Shown here piece by piece: positions 50,945-62,138 of a stretch of DNA of 64,000 bases. Below the pieces are notes generated by a model. The model did not search any database. It saw nothing but the letters and a program-made list of their open reading frames with translations, and was not told the origin of the DNA. Position 1 is the stretch's first letter. The number at the start of each line of letters is the position of its first letter. The DNA is from Reticulitermes speratus (lineage: Eukaryota > Arthropoda > Insecta > Blattodea > Rhinotermitidae), in assembly GCA_021186555.1 (NCBI GenBank), contig JAJKFL010000330.1, forward strand, positions 32,035,944 through 32,099,943. Reading direction: 5' to 3'. Position numbers and translations under genes: made by a program.

Positions 50945-50999
50945 TCTTCAGAAGTTACACATGAAAAATTCTGTTAGTAGGAATGGTGAAAGAGTGTTA

Positions 51000-51500
51000 A
51001 TGTATCCTTTTATGCTATAAATTGTGATTAAATATCACCATAATATACTTTTTCCCGTCTCCAAATCCAACGTCTCAGAAGCCATTTTCTTGACTCCTGA
51101 ACAATCTTTCTTTGGGAAGTCGCTGCAACGTACGGAGCAGTTTAACTATAGGACCCGTGATCTGACGCAAGTTACGGTATCTCAAATGAAAACGTCCACA
51201 GTTCCTGTACCTCTCACATTTACAATGGTACAGAAAAAAAGTAGACAAAGCAGCTAAAACCTATATTGTACTTCCAAAATAGGCTGTCATTACGGCACAT
51301 GACAGGAAACATTACGTAGCTCCACTGCACAGAAGTGGGCGTGGTCACGTGCTTGTATAATGACAAAAGGAAAGCACCCAGGATACCGGCTCGGAGAACG
51401 ATAAACATGGCATTTTGCCATTGATGGGCGGAAGTAGGAAGTTAAAGCTAAGAATGTTGTGGGTAATACAGTGCGGTGTTTCGCAGGTGACTCCGCCCCT
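51000..51500 (-). promoter_or_regulatory. Candidate promoter / 5' UTR region of Rbcn-3A
   Basis: This stretch upstream of the start codon is more GC- and CpG-rich than its surroundings. Readable motifs include TCACGTG (51,345-51,351), a GC-box-like GTGGGCGTGG beside it, and an ETS-like CGGAAG near 51,430. No clear TATA box was assigned. A transcription start cannot be fixed from sequence alone, and a spliced 5' UTR is possible. Confidence 0.45.
51220..51408 (-). other. 62-codon ORF in the candidate 5' region; possible uORF
   Basis: ATG-initiated ORF on the gene's strand, starting MFIVLRAGILGAFLLSLYKH with a hydrophobic, membrane-like N-terminus. It ends about 280 bp before the Rbcn-3A start. 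I do not recognise it. It could be an upstream ORF in the leader, part of an unannotated small spliced gene, or chance. Confidence 0.2.
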
Positions 51501-51644
51501 CTTTGACTATTGCAATTCTAAGATAAAATCTCTGACCTCACCTCAACAAGCTGTAACCGAGAGGAAAAACTTAGCTATAAAGCACAATAGTTACTATGTG
51601 TACCACCTACTTCAACATTATCTCTCCATCATGCCTACACTATG

Positions 51645-52765
51645 TTAAAGGGTTTTGATCATGTAAATCAAGAAATTTTGCTAGTAATTTACATTTTTAT
51701 GGCATTTAAGGAAAAGGTACAAATTGGTTAATGTGCCACCAAACAGAAAACAATAAAGCTGAAATCATCCAATGATTTTCAACATCTTCTGTCAGACCCG
51801 GGAGCAATAACACTTGAAAGTTCCCAAGTATCAATTCTAGGGCCCTGAATTTTCATAACGTACATATATTACGTGCCTCCAAGAATAAATACCTTGTCAG
51901 AACCTGTAACATTTGCTCATGAATGAGGTGTCATTATTTCTAGTTAACATTTAATGATGTATGTTCAGTATCATACCTCTATCTTATATGATAAATGATT
52001 TACTGCCACTGAGTTGGCTGAAGATCTGTATAAAACAGATAGGCCTATAATAAAATTTATAACAAGTAACTCTCCATGATATGCATTAAGTGTATTATAA
52101 TAAAAATATGTATTATAGTTTGCAAATACAAAATTTATTGGCTTGCAGATTGATAAGCATCTAAACTGGAAGAATCACATGTGTGAAATGATTCATAAGT
52201 TATAAGGAGTGTGTTAGGTGTCAGGTCTGTGTTTCACACATGTAACACTGAAACTCTGAAAAACAATTTATTTTGCCTATTTTCACTGTGTAATGAAATG
52301 TAGAATAATTATGTGGGGTTATTCATCTTATAGTGAAAAGACTTATTCTGCAAGAGAAAGGACTAGAATTAAGATTGGTGCAAAACGTAGAAATTTGTGT
52401 AGAAGCCTGTTTCGGAGAACAGATATTTTACTTCATCCATGTGTATAACTATTTTCATTAATTAACTTTCATTGTATGTAACCAAGATAATTTTCAGACA
52501 AATTCAGCTATTCACAATACTAATGCAAGCAGTCAGTACCATCTTCATTGACCAGTTACTAACTTCTCATGTTTTCAGACAAGTACATACTATGCTGGCA
52601 TCAAAATTTTCAACACTTTACCATGTACACTCAAAACTTTAACGAAAGAAAGGCTCCAGATGCCTATTAGTAATTATCAGTACGCATTCTGGAGGACTCA
52701 GCACCATTATTAATCTATGTGCTGCTTTTAATTGAATAACACTTTTATGCACCACTAACTGATAG
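51645..52765 (+). pseudogene. Jockey-type LINE reverse transcriptase remnant
   Basis: Plus-strand frames, with stops and shifts, give FDHVNQEILL, SILGP..FITYIYYVPPRINTLS, FAHE (a decayed FADD catalytic box), FIGLQIDKHLNWKNHM, FAYFHCVMKCRIIMWGYSS and a distal KIFNTL-like end. This order matches the back half of an insect non-LTR reverse transcriptase. It begins within 250 bp of the candidate Rbcn-3A promoter. Confidence 0.85.
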
Positions 52766-53370
52766 CATGTTATCATTGTCGTACTTATTTCCTCAATCAA
52801 TGGATACTAACATTACAGTTATTATCATATGGAGGGCCCACAAAATTTTTGAACGTTAAAAAAGGGATCCTCGCACTAGAAACGCTTGGGAACCACTGCA
52901 TTAGATTTCAGTCAGTGGATCAGAAAACAAAAACCATAACTGAAAACTTCCTGAATCTGCATTCAGCCTGCCAAGTTTCTCCATAGGTTATCACATGGTA
53001 TGCACGTATTAAAAATTTAAATTTGTTTTAATGGAACCTCCGCCAGAAGTTATCCTTTCTTCATTTATTTCATAAAAAGGTAAAGTTCTCCCTAGAACAG
53101 GCCACAAAGGCACACAAGCAAATGCTCGGACACTATGAAGACTGCTGTGTTCTGAGACATGCACGTAGCATGAAAAAAGTTAGAAGAAAAAGTCACGTTT
53201 TATTTTCTGTATTCTTTCTTACCTTTCCTCACTTGCAGTGAGTCAAACAACTGACCACCTAACACAAATTAATAAATGGTTTCCCTAATCATCCAGGCTA
53301 GTGAGCATTACACAAGACTTAGGTAACATCTGTATGCAAAAATGATGTACCAAGCTGTCGGCCAGGGAAG
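52766..53370. other. Intergenic, no recognised element
   Basis: AT-rich intergenic DNA with only short ORFs. Confidence 0.4.
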
Positions 53371-53375
53371 ACAGA

Positions 53376-53700
53376 CTGATTGACTAACTTGCTAACTCAA
53401 TGGAGCACAGTCCTTCTCGAGAAGCTAATAGCCCCTCAGCTAGTCAAGAAATTCCCCCACATTTAATGGAACCCAAAGGTTCATTGCCATTTTCACAACA
53501 GCCTGTCACTTGTACCTATCCAGTGTCAGATGAATCCAGTCCACGTAATCCCATCTTATTTCTTCAAAATTAATTTTAATATTATCCTCCCATTTATGCC
53601 TAAGTCTTCCAAGAGGCTTCTTTGTTTCAGTTTTCCCCACCAAAATCCTATATGCATTTCTTTTCTCTACCATTCAATGCCATATAATCTGGCAGTATTA
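53376..53700 (-). mobile_element. RTE-like LINE 3'-end remnant
   Basis: Minus-strand frames include KWEDNIKINFEEIRWDYVDW then MAMNLWVPLNVGEF, the same closing peptide as 22,300-22,560. The short ttgctaactcaa-type end replaces a longer microsatellite tail. Confidence 0.7.
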
Positions 53701-54608
53701 TAAAATGAACCATGTGTAAATAAATCACAAACTAAAATAACCTTCAGCAAAAGTTATTTTAGTGAGCTAGTACACATTATATAGTAGGCCAGTAAGGCCT
53801 AACCACATGCATGCATTTAGCGTTCTGTGACTGACGCTGTGTTTCATTTAATTAAAACATGTTAGAGCTAAAAATCCATATCTTTAAATGGTAACAGGTT
53901 ATACGGGTTGTGTTACCGTAGAAAATATTCAAGCGTCCCGCATAAAGACGGATTTGTGATCATGTGGCCCACTATCGGAAAAAATTGGACACCTTTGACA
54001 TATGCGTATATAATATACATTTAATTAAAATTAAGCGAGCTTCTACAACCGTTACTCATTAAAATTTAAACTTAGTTTATTTCATGATAAGAAACCAGAA
54101 GAGAGACAAAGCGCCGGAATTGTTATAAAAATGTTTGGCCTTGTGAAATGACCGGTCAATAAAGAACACCACTATATGTACGAGTACACTGTTCAGTGGC
54201 GCAGCGCTGTGGAAGGTGCTCAAACTATCCAAAGTTGCTGCTACGGTAACATGATTTTGCATTCGAGTGAGTTTTGTTACTTGGTGTTTGAAGAAGTAAT
54301 TTAGTTTGTACCAGTGGGTGATCTACAAATAGAATACAATAATAATTTTCTATTACTCAATGAGCTGGCTCTCAGATAAGTCATTTAATTTTATTATATG
54401 ATTAAATTTAATAATGATATAAACAATTTTAAACTATTTTATACTACACTAGGATTTAGAAGACAACCGTAGCTTATTTGAAGGTACAATCCTGGCATTC
54501 ATCTAGAGTGTTTACTCTGAAACCTGGGGTATACGGGAGTGCAAGATACCCTTTCTGGGGTGCGAGGCATGCCCAGTTTTTCTTGCTTTAGTAAAACTAG
54601 AATAAATA
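53701..54608. other. Intergenic, no recognised element
   Basis: AT-rich. The 61-codon ORF at 54,077-54,262 lacks recognisable features. Confidence 0.4.
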
Positions 54609-54793
54609 CAGTCGAACTCCGTTATAACGACACCGGTTTATACGACACCTCGTTTACAGCGTCAGATATTCTGTGGTACCAATTAATTCCTCACTGTTAA
54701 CCATAACATTATACCCCTCGGTTATAACAACACTCGTTTATAACGATACAAATTATTCAGTCCCTTTCAAGACGTTATAACAGAGTTCGACTG
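54609..54793. mobile_element. TA-flanked MITE, family M2
   Basis: 185 bp with inverted ends CAGTCGAACTCCGTTATAAC and the complement of CAGTCGAACTCTGTTATAAC, TA on each side. The interior repeats the same ttataacgac-like words. Pogo-like termini (inference). Confidence 0.88.
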
Positions 54794-55079
54794 TACTTGA
54801 TTCTAAGTCTTTAATTTTACAGTTATGCTATACTTCGGCTTTAAAAAAACTAACACACTCTAACGGTTTTTGATATTAGTTAGAGAACACATTTTGAAAC
54901 CTGAAGGCGTGTGAGCTGCAGCATGGATTTAGAATCACTGATGTACAGACAGAACCTTTCTTAGCTTAAAATTGCGATAGAAAATTTGAAAGACCTCTAT
55001 TTGTTTGAGATATTGCAGCTCTTAATCTGTCTTTGCGACATTTCACAGAGGTCTCATACTTAAAAAGGCTAACAAATTT

Positions 55080-55303
55080 TATATGTATTCATACCGTGCA
55101 TATTCTTATAATTAATATATCAACCAACTTATGCACTTAATAAAATACATTCAGAAGCAATTATAAAACTTCTACATGTTTGTTATTCAGAACAAAGGAG
55201 TAACAAGAGCAACAGCTAATCTAGCTAACCTATATTAGCAAGAATTTTATACTTGCTTCTGAATGTATTTTTATTAAGTGCATATTCTGTTGATGTATTG
55301 ATT
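55080..55303. mobile_element. Fold-back element E9, 12-bp TSD (one mismatch)
   Basis: Flanks GCTAACAAATTT (55,068-55,079) and GCTAACAATTTT (55,304-55,315). The left tail holds ACCGTGCAT (complement of the family tail), followed by ATATCAACCAACTTATGCAC. Arms share AATACATTCAGAAGCAA and its complement. Confidence 0.78.
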
Positions 55304-55319
55304 GCTAACAATTTTTTAA

Positions 55320-55784
55320 AAATTTGTCAAGATCTGTGTCTCTGTTTAATTAAGAGATCTATCAGGGCTATCATTCTGTTTACAGATCGAAATACACTTT
55401 GTGTTGGCCACGGGTAACAAATGTTTTCAAGAGACTTCATTTTTTAACGAAAGAGATGTGACTTTAACGTCACAGTAACATATAAGACTTCCGTGACATT
55501 TATGCCAACCTTCATGCGCGACATCAGAGCTCTCTATTGTTTGCGTGTTGAACGACTGGGGAATCGGAAGATATGCTTCCCTACTCAGAAGCTTCCGAAC
55601 TGGCTGCGGAGTCCGCCCAGCATTATATCCAAAGGCCATTCTCCGGGCATAAAGCTGCCGAGGTGTGTAGCTGAATGACACTAATTTTAAGAATGCATTG
55701 AGGTATACCTTCATTCCCCCAAGCGTTTTATGGAGCTGTAATTTTTTAAACACACGGAAAAAATTTACAATTACTGACGTCAAA
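55320..55784. other. Intergenic, no recognised element
   Basis: ORFs over 55,427-55,783 on both strands show no domain. Confidence 0.4.
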
Positions 55785-56065
55785 AAGTAAAGTTCACACT
55801 AGAAGGGGCCATCATGGCCCAGAGGGGAGTAGAGGAATATCTATACTCTTTCTTTAACTTAGGCCCTAGATGGGGTGGGTGGTCAACGCCACGCCCTGGC
55901 CGCTTTATCCCCGGGAAAGAGACCCGGTACCCATTCTACAGGAGGCTGGGTGGGCCCCCGGCCCGGTCTGGACGGGTGCGGAAAATCTCGCCGTTGCTGG
56001 GATTCGATCCCCGGATCGTCCAACCCATAGCGAGTCGTTGTACCGACTACGGTATCTCGGCCCAC
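55785..56065 (-). mobile_element. tRNA-derived SINE, family A, 14-bp TSD
   Basis: Flanks TTACTGACGTCAAA (55,771-55,784) and TTACTGGCGTCAAA (56,066-56,079). The minus-strand head has TACCGTAGTCGGTACAACGA and box-B-like GGATCGAATCCCAGC. Same family as 290-559. Confidence 0.88.
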
Positions 56066-56114
56066 TTACTGGCGTCAAATGGTTTTTAAATCAAAGAAAA
56101 TCTTCATACTAATA

Positions 56115-56191
56115 CAGGGCATACACAAAAGAATGGTTCGGTTTCAATAGTATTCACTATTGAAACCGCACCATTATTTTGTGTATACCTG
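56115..56191. mobile_element. Solo-TIR MITE of the mariner-type element
   Basis: 77-bp near-palindrome starting CAGGGCATACACAAAAGAAT, identical in its ends to the element at 8,241-8,815, with TA on both sides. The whole interior is missing. Confidence 0.9.
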
Positions 56192-56199
56192 TACAAAAC

Positions 56200-56885
56200 A
56201 GCACTAAAATTAATGATTTATTTTCGAATCCCGTGACCATTTTAACTAATTCTTTCGCCGCCCATTTTATCTAAAACAGACATTACGAGCATAACGGTAA
56301 CTTTATTTAAGTTTCATTACAAAATGTGCAGGCCCCCAATCCGTCCATTCATATGTATTATCCATTACGCTTTTCTAGTACTGAAATTGTTATAATTTTG
56401 CTGGCTGGCTGACAAGGAATTCGAATTCCCTCAGAATCAGGGTATTTTCTCGTGGCTCTCTCATACCCACCCATAGGTTTCCGAAGTTAGCTAAACTAAG
56501 AAACCGCTGAGCTTAATATCCAATCCTCCTGCATGTATTTACGGCACTGTGCTTGACACCAGCTTGAATTTTGCTTTACTTTTTGACGTGTTTGTACTGT
56601 TGTGGTAAGTCACTGCATATAATGCATTATGCCTTGAGTTATGCATACACACAGAGCAGCAGCGTGTGAAGTGTTGCCTGATACGAAGGAAAAGGCTGGT
56701 TCACGCATTGCCTAGCATGGAGCAAAAGCACGTGCCCCACTGAAAGTGAAAGAGGAAACTAATTGACCTGCAACACCAGTGCACGAGCTTGCTACATCTG
56801 TACAGATATCGTGCCGTTCGCACTGAACCTGGCGGAGACATGACGAAGCAATCATATTGCTCATTGTTTTAATGCGGTTCGTACA
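56200..56885. other. Intergenic, no recognised element
   Basis: No repeat or gene recognised before the minisatellite starts. Confidence 0.4.
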
Positions 56886-56887
56886 TA

Positions 56888-58045
56888 TGCTTGGAATTCG
56901 GAGATACAGAGTTACAGCAAGAAGTAGGTATACTCAGACTCAAGAATGCAGAGTTAAAGCAGTAAGTATATATACTTCTGCTCCGACAATTCAGAGTTAA
57001 AGCAGGAAGTATATATGAGGATCAGATAACGCAGAGTTAAAACAAGAAGTATTATGATCCGAGAATTTATAGTTAAAGGGGGAAGTGCATAAGAGGATCA
57101 GAAAATTCAAGTTAAAGCAGTAAGTACACATAGTTACGGTGAGAGAATATAGCGTTAATTCAGGATGCACATGTACTTAAAGACTCGAGATTGCTGAGTT
57201 AAAGCAGGAATTACATATGCTTACAATCAGAGAATGCTGAGTTAAAGCAGGAAGTACACATATTTTAGGATCCGACAGTGTAGAGTTAAATCAGGAAATG
57301 CTTATGTTTAGGATCCAAAAATGCAGAGTTAAAGCAGTAAGGGTATATGCTTACGATAAGAGAAAGCTGATTTGAAGCAGGAAGTACATATACTTCAGGA
57401 TCCAAAAATGCAGAGTTAAAGCAGGAAGTGCATGTGCTTAGGATCCAACAATGCAGAGTTAAAGCAGTAAGCACACATGTTTAGGATCAGAGAATGCAAA
57501 GTTAAAGCTGAAAGTACATATAGGTAGGGTGAGAGAATATAGCGTTAATTCAGGATGCACATGTACTTAAAGACTCCAGATTGCTGAGTTAAAGCAGGAA
57601 GTACATATGCTTACAATCAGAGAATGCTGCGTTAAAGCAGGAAGTACATATGCTTACAATCAGAGAATGCTGCGTTAAAGCAGGAAGTACATATGCTTAC
57701 AATCAGAGAATGCTGCGTTAAAGCAGGAAGTACACATATTTTAGGATCCGACAGTGTAGAGTTAAATCAGGAAATGCTTATGTTTAGGATCCAAAAAATG
57801 CAGAGTTAAAGCAGGAAGTGCATGTGCTTAGGATTCAACAATGCAGAGTTAAATCAGGAAATGCATGTGCTTAGGATCCAACAATGCAGAGTTAAAGCAG
57901 GAAGTGCATGTGCTTAGGATCCAACAATGCAGAGTTAAAGCAGAAAGTGCATGTGCTTAGGATCCAACAATGCAAAATTAAAGCAGTACGTATATATGTT
58001 TAGGATCAGAGAATGCAAAGTTAAAGCTGAAAGTACATATACCTA
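56888..58045. repeat. Minisatellite, 43-bp unit, about 27 copies
   Basis: Units such as GTTAAAGCAGGAAGTACATA-TGCTTACAATCAGAGAATGC-TGC repeat with drift. Three consecutive units at 57,594-57,725 are identical. A longer block at 57,124-57,320 is repeated at 57,515-57,800, showing a higher-order duplication. Confidence 0.95.
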
Positions 58046-58594
58046 ATTTTAAGTTTTAATTCACCGTGCATTTTATTATTTAAGATAAAACACCAACAAA
58101 TGCACAAATTATAAGGTGCAAATTTGCTCCCTATATCATGATTACCCTACGCGTTTCAGCTCCTCATGAGCCATCATCAGGGGTTATTTTCTCTATTATA
58201 AAAGGTGCTTTACAAATGCTGCATCTGTGGTTGGCACTTTTGATTATGCACTATTTTGGGCATAAGACACTTGTTCATAAGTTAAAAAACACACGAGTCA
58301 TAAATCAAAGTTAAAATGATGGTTTGTTAAAAAATCTTCTTAAAAAATCTTAACAAACCATCATTTTAACTTTGATTTATGACTCGTGTGTTTTTTAACT
58401 TATGAACAAGTGTCTTATGCCCAAAATAGTGCATAATCAAAAGTGCCAACCACAGATGCAGCATTTGTAAAGCACCTTTTATAATAGAGAAAATAACCCC
58501 TGATGATGGCTCATGAGCTGAAACGCGTAGGGTAATCATGATATAGGGAGCAAATTTGCACCTTATAATTTGTGCATTTGTTGGTGTTTTATCT
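58046..58594. mobile_element. Fold-back element E8, exact 12-bp TSD, at the end of the minisatellite
   Basis: Direct repeat TACATATACCTA at 58,034-58,045 and 58,595-58,606. Arms of about 250 bp (58,082-58,331 and 58,347-58,594) are almost perfect. A left-hand tail, outside the arms, holds TTCACCGTGCAT. Motifs at 58,145-58,183 (minus) and 58,497-58,532 (plus): CTGATGA-T-GGCTC..GAGCT-GAAA-CGCG-TAGGG. Confidence 0.93.
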
Positions 58595-58609
58595 TACATA
58601 TACCTAGTT

Positions 58610-60300
58610 CATTTGCGTGGCCTTAATTTACAGTTTCGTATTCAGTATTACGTACATAACCTGAAACTGAGTGTAGTGCGTAATGAGTTGTTTCTTAACC
58701 ATTAAATGGTTCACTGATGAAAAAAACCCACTACAGATTTTACGCCACATAAGGGAACAATGCAACTGCACTTAGTCTTAAGCCGATCGACATGGATACT
58801 GAATTAGTTGGCATAAACTAACATAGATTCTAGAATTAATGAGTGTTTTGTGCTAATCATGTTCTGTAATCCCGCTCCACTCTTCGGTTCATGAATTATT
58901 CGCCTGATTTACCCACCAAGGGGCGAAGCAATGCCTGCCGGACAGTCACTTGACCCCTGTTGGTGGACCATTGCGAAATGCCAGTAGTTATGCTAACATG
59001 CCCACTTTACAAGTGACAGCAATTTGTTTTATGATATTCACTACTATATTAGGTTACCAGCGACTGGACCTTAGGGGCAATGCCTGTCACACTTGCTTCG
59101 AACTTAGACCTGTGTGCCTTTTTCAGTTCCTTCACCAAATGCCGGGACTTTACCTAACAATAGGCCGTGGCAAGTTTATTAAAAATCAGTTATAATAATT
59201 TTGCTAGTCAGTGTAATTCTGTGATGTACACTCAATATAAAAAGTGCTGGTAAATTTCAGAAGGACTAACGTACCTATAAAAATAATAAATTACGTACCA
59301 ACATGAAGAGATCTCACTGGAAGATTGAAAGGCTGGACAAGGGAGCAGCCTGTAGAGAAGAGGGCAGAACGGACCTGAAGGCAAAAACATCTACGTTGTT
59401 GATAAAGATTATTGTTGTGACGATGGAATAGAAAAGAGAGGATACGTTATGTTATTCGCCGTTGTGATATATTTTTTTTTTGTTTTTACGTCCTTTTCCG
59501 TTGTCATGTCTGTGTGTACGTCTATAAACCCTCTCCCAATAACTGTGAACAATGTCACGTATCCACGAACAGTCTAAGAAATATCTTGAAATTACATGCC
59601 ATCTTATTTTTGTAGCTCACAGACGATGAATAATACCAAAATGGCCGTCATCAAAGCTACTGAAGTAGAAACTACACTAGCGCCTCTTAACGTCAGTATT
59701 ACAAACTTTCCGCAGAAAGAGTTCTTCGAACAAATGCATTTTTTAATGTTTATCTATCTTAATCTTGATTGCGCTACCTAATGACAAATTCGAAATAGGC
59801 ACGTGAAATTTTGTACAAATTCAGACCATAAATACACCTATAAATGTAATGCTAACTGCACAATCACAATTATAAACACGGCAACGGCACTAGTATTTGA
59901 TAAATCTATGTTGTTATCATTCTTACAGAAATTACGCAGAGAAACTGATCACTGAATTGTGAGATAATTAAGTTTAAGTTCCTGTTTCCTTCGTCATATG
60001 TAGTGAAGCATTTGAAAAAATCGAATTTGTTCTTAATTTAGGCCTTATTTTCCTTTTATAAATTGCCTTTGCTAATGTTTATGAAGACAATTTTATCTCT
60101 CCATCTGTTTCACAATTCCGTACATTATTTATTTATTTAATAATTTACTTATTTATTTATAAGAATGTTGTCTGTACCCCAGGTCAGCCACAACTTACCA
60201 GCTCTTTCCCGCTCTTCTTTACGTATACGTTTAATAATTTAGTCAATATTCATTTGTAGAAAAAAAGGTAAAAAAATGTAAAATATCCTTGTGCACTGCA
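58610..60300. other. Intergenic, no recognised gene
   Basis: ORFs at 58,950-59,195 and 59,596-59,781 have no recognisable domain and no supporting context. A T-rich run lies near 59,471. Confidence 0.4.
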
Positions 60301-60309
60301 AACAGGCAT

Positions 60310-60535
60310 TGAACAGAGGCATAGCTCCACTTATTCTTAATCTCGGCACTAGATAGAAGTGTTTGGTCACCTTCATATCCCGGCCGCATTATTCCAAGGA
60401 AAACCCTCTATTCTCATTAAATAGGTGACTTTACGGGCTTCAGAGTCTATCTTATCGTTTTGGAGAAGAGCAAAATCCCTTGTCCCTCCCGGGAATCGAA
60501 GTGTAGTCACTAGACTAAGTTATCCCGGCGCGTAC
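60310..60535 (-). mobile_element. tRNA-derived SINE, family A-like
   Basis: Body with CGGCACTAGATAGAAGTGTT and GAGAAGAGCAAAATCCCTTG, minus-strand box-B-like remnant (complement of CCGGGAATCGAAG), head near 60,530. Confidence 0.7.
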
Positions 60536-60782
60536 AATATTCGCTTGTTGTTTTCAATAATACTTTTATGTTCCATTTTTCAGTGCGGACGGAATTAGTA
60601 TTGTGAACTAGACCATGCATTCTGATGACGTAAGTACGCAGGCACCAAACACTGTAGTACGCTCTGTGTAAGTACAATCGATCAGAAACTCGATGCGCCA
60701 GCGCGCGTGTTAACAGACTTTATCCTCAACAGCCCTAATAATTCCGCATCTTCATGTTTCTGAACTGGGATTAGAACTCAGT

Positions 60783-61200
60783 TTCATCATCATCATCATC
60801 TTCTTCTTCTTCTTCTATGGCTCGACAGCCCTAGGCCTCCTCGTTTCAGAGTTTACTTGGTCTTGAAGTGTGCATTTTGTAGTGAGTGACCAGCCCACTG
60901 ACTGCACAGGTTATACTCAATCCTGATGTGACTGCCAGAGCCATCTAGCAGTCAGTCAGGAGACTTGGGTGACAAATTGCCGCTGAATTTTGCTTACGAA
61001 ACATCTCGTTTCATGCCCGTAAGATTCTTTTGCATGCCGTAAACCTACGACATGGGACCGAAGGTTTTACTTCCCCTCCGAAGGAAGTTGTGCTCAGCTT
61101 CATCTAGTGGGCCCAATACTTCAGATTTCATACGTTCTTTGTAGACGGAATCAGAGCCATCTTCTTATATTCTGCGATTATCTAAACCTTCCATAAAACT
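60783..61200. repeat. (ATC)n(TTC)n with a possible SINE-like unit
   Basis: Trinucleotide repeats followed by TGGCTCGACAGCCCTAGGCC and CCAGAGCCATCTAGCAGTCA, resembling a repeat I recall from insect genomes. No TSD was found. Confidence 0.4.
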
Positions 61201-61251
61201 GGGGTTTAAATTCCAACTGCTACCCAAGAAGGAAGAGCTTTAAATTTGTGA

Positions 61252-61540
61252 ATTTTTTTTACATGGTGAAGGGCCCCGCAGCAGATGCTACGGACGCACC
61301 ACAGACTAAGGCTTTTTGTGTAACCCCTGTGATGAAGATGAGCAGTTTTTTTTTTACCAATTTTTACAATTAATGGAGCACCAGTGGAATGAAATCGAAA
61401 GGGGAAAACCGACAACTCGGAGAAAAACCTGTTCCAGTGTCATTTTGTCCACCACAAACCCCACATGGACTGACCCGGGATCGAACCCGGGCCTCCGCAG
61501 TGGAAGACCTGCGACTAACCGCCTGAGCCATGGCACGGCC
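61252..61540 (-). mobile_element. tRNA-derived SINE, family D, exact 13-bp TSD
   Basis: Direct repeat TTTAAATTTGTGA at 61,239-61,251 and 61,541-61,553. The minus-strand head reads GGCCGTGCCATGGCTCAGGC (box A) and CCGGGTTCGATCCCGGGTC (box B). Confidence 0.92.
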
Positions 61541-61559
61541 TTTAAATTTGTGATACCCT

Positions 61560-62135
61560 TAAATCCATTCACAGGCAGTGCACCGAGAATGGCAGCATGT
61601 GAAGTACTAAAGGCCCATGTAGTGCACCGAGGCAGGAATTGAAGAATTAAAGAGGACACGACAGACGATATCGTGTATATGTGTCATCTTGATCTCAAAT
61701 TTCAGAGAAGTAATTCCCAATAATTCCGTCTGGGTTCTCAGTATATATTGGTCTATTTTCTGTTTCACAAGGGTCACTTTATATTCGGTTCAAAACTATT
61801 AAGTTTTGTCAGAATCAGTCATAAATACTGACAATTCTTATACACTTCTGTTCACTCTTGTTATGTTCAGGCAATAAAAATAATTGATAGTTATATAACA
61901 ATTTTTGAAGTACAGTATTCAGTTTTTATTACTTGGCTCACCGGTCCACAGTCACTTTGAAATAGGCCAAGACCTTCTCCCTTTCTGCTATGCCTTAACA
62001 CAGTATTTAACACTTTAAAGTTAATGGCTACTTTATGTACCACCAGGTTTAACATTTAAAAAGGTGTATTTCTTGCCCAAACTGATTTCGAAGCAAAGAA
62101 AGATTATTTCCCTATATAGCAGGAACTGACTCTTT
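61560..62135. other. Intergenic, no recognised element
   Basis: AT-rich; nothing recognised. Confidence 0.4.
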
Positions 62136-62138
62136 TTT

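Noticed and set aside
51645-52765. Active LINE near the promoter
   Set aside because: Stops, frameshifts and a decayed catalytic box (FAHE in place of FADD) show it is dead.
56888-58045. CRISPR-like array of repeats
   Set aside because: Units are contiguous and drift along their whole length with no constant repeat plus unique spacer; the genome is eukaryotic.
58950-59195. Possible second gene upstream (81-codon ORF with a hydrophobic middle)
   Set aside because: No homology recognised, no splice partners and no supporting context.
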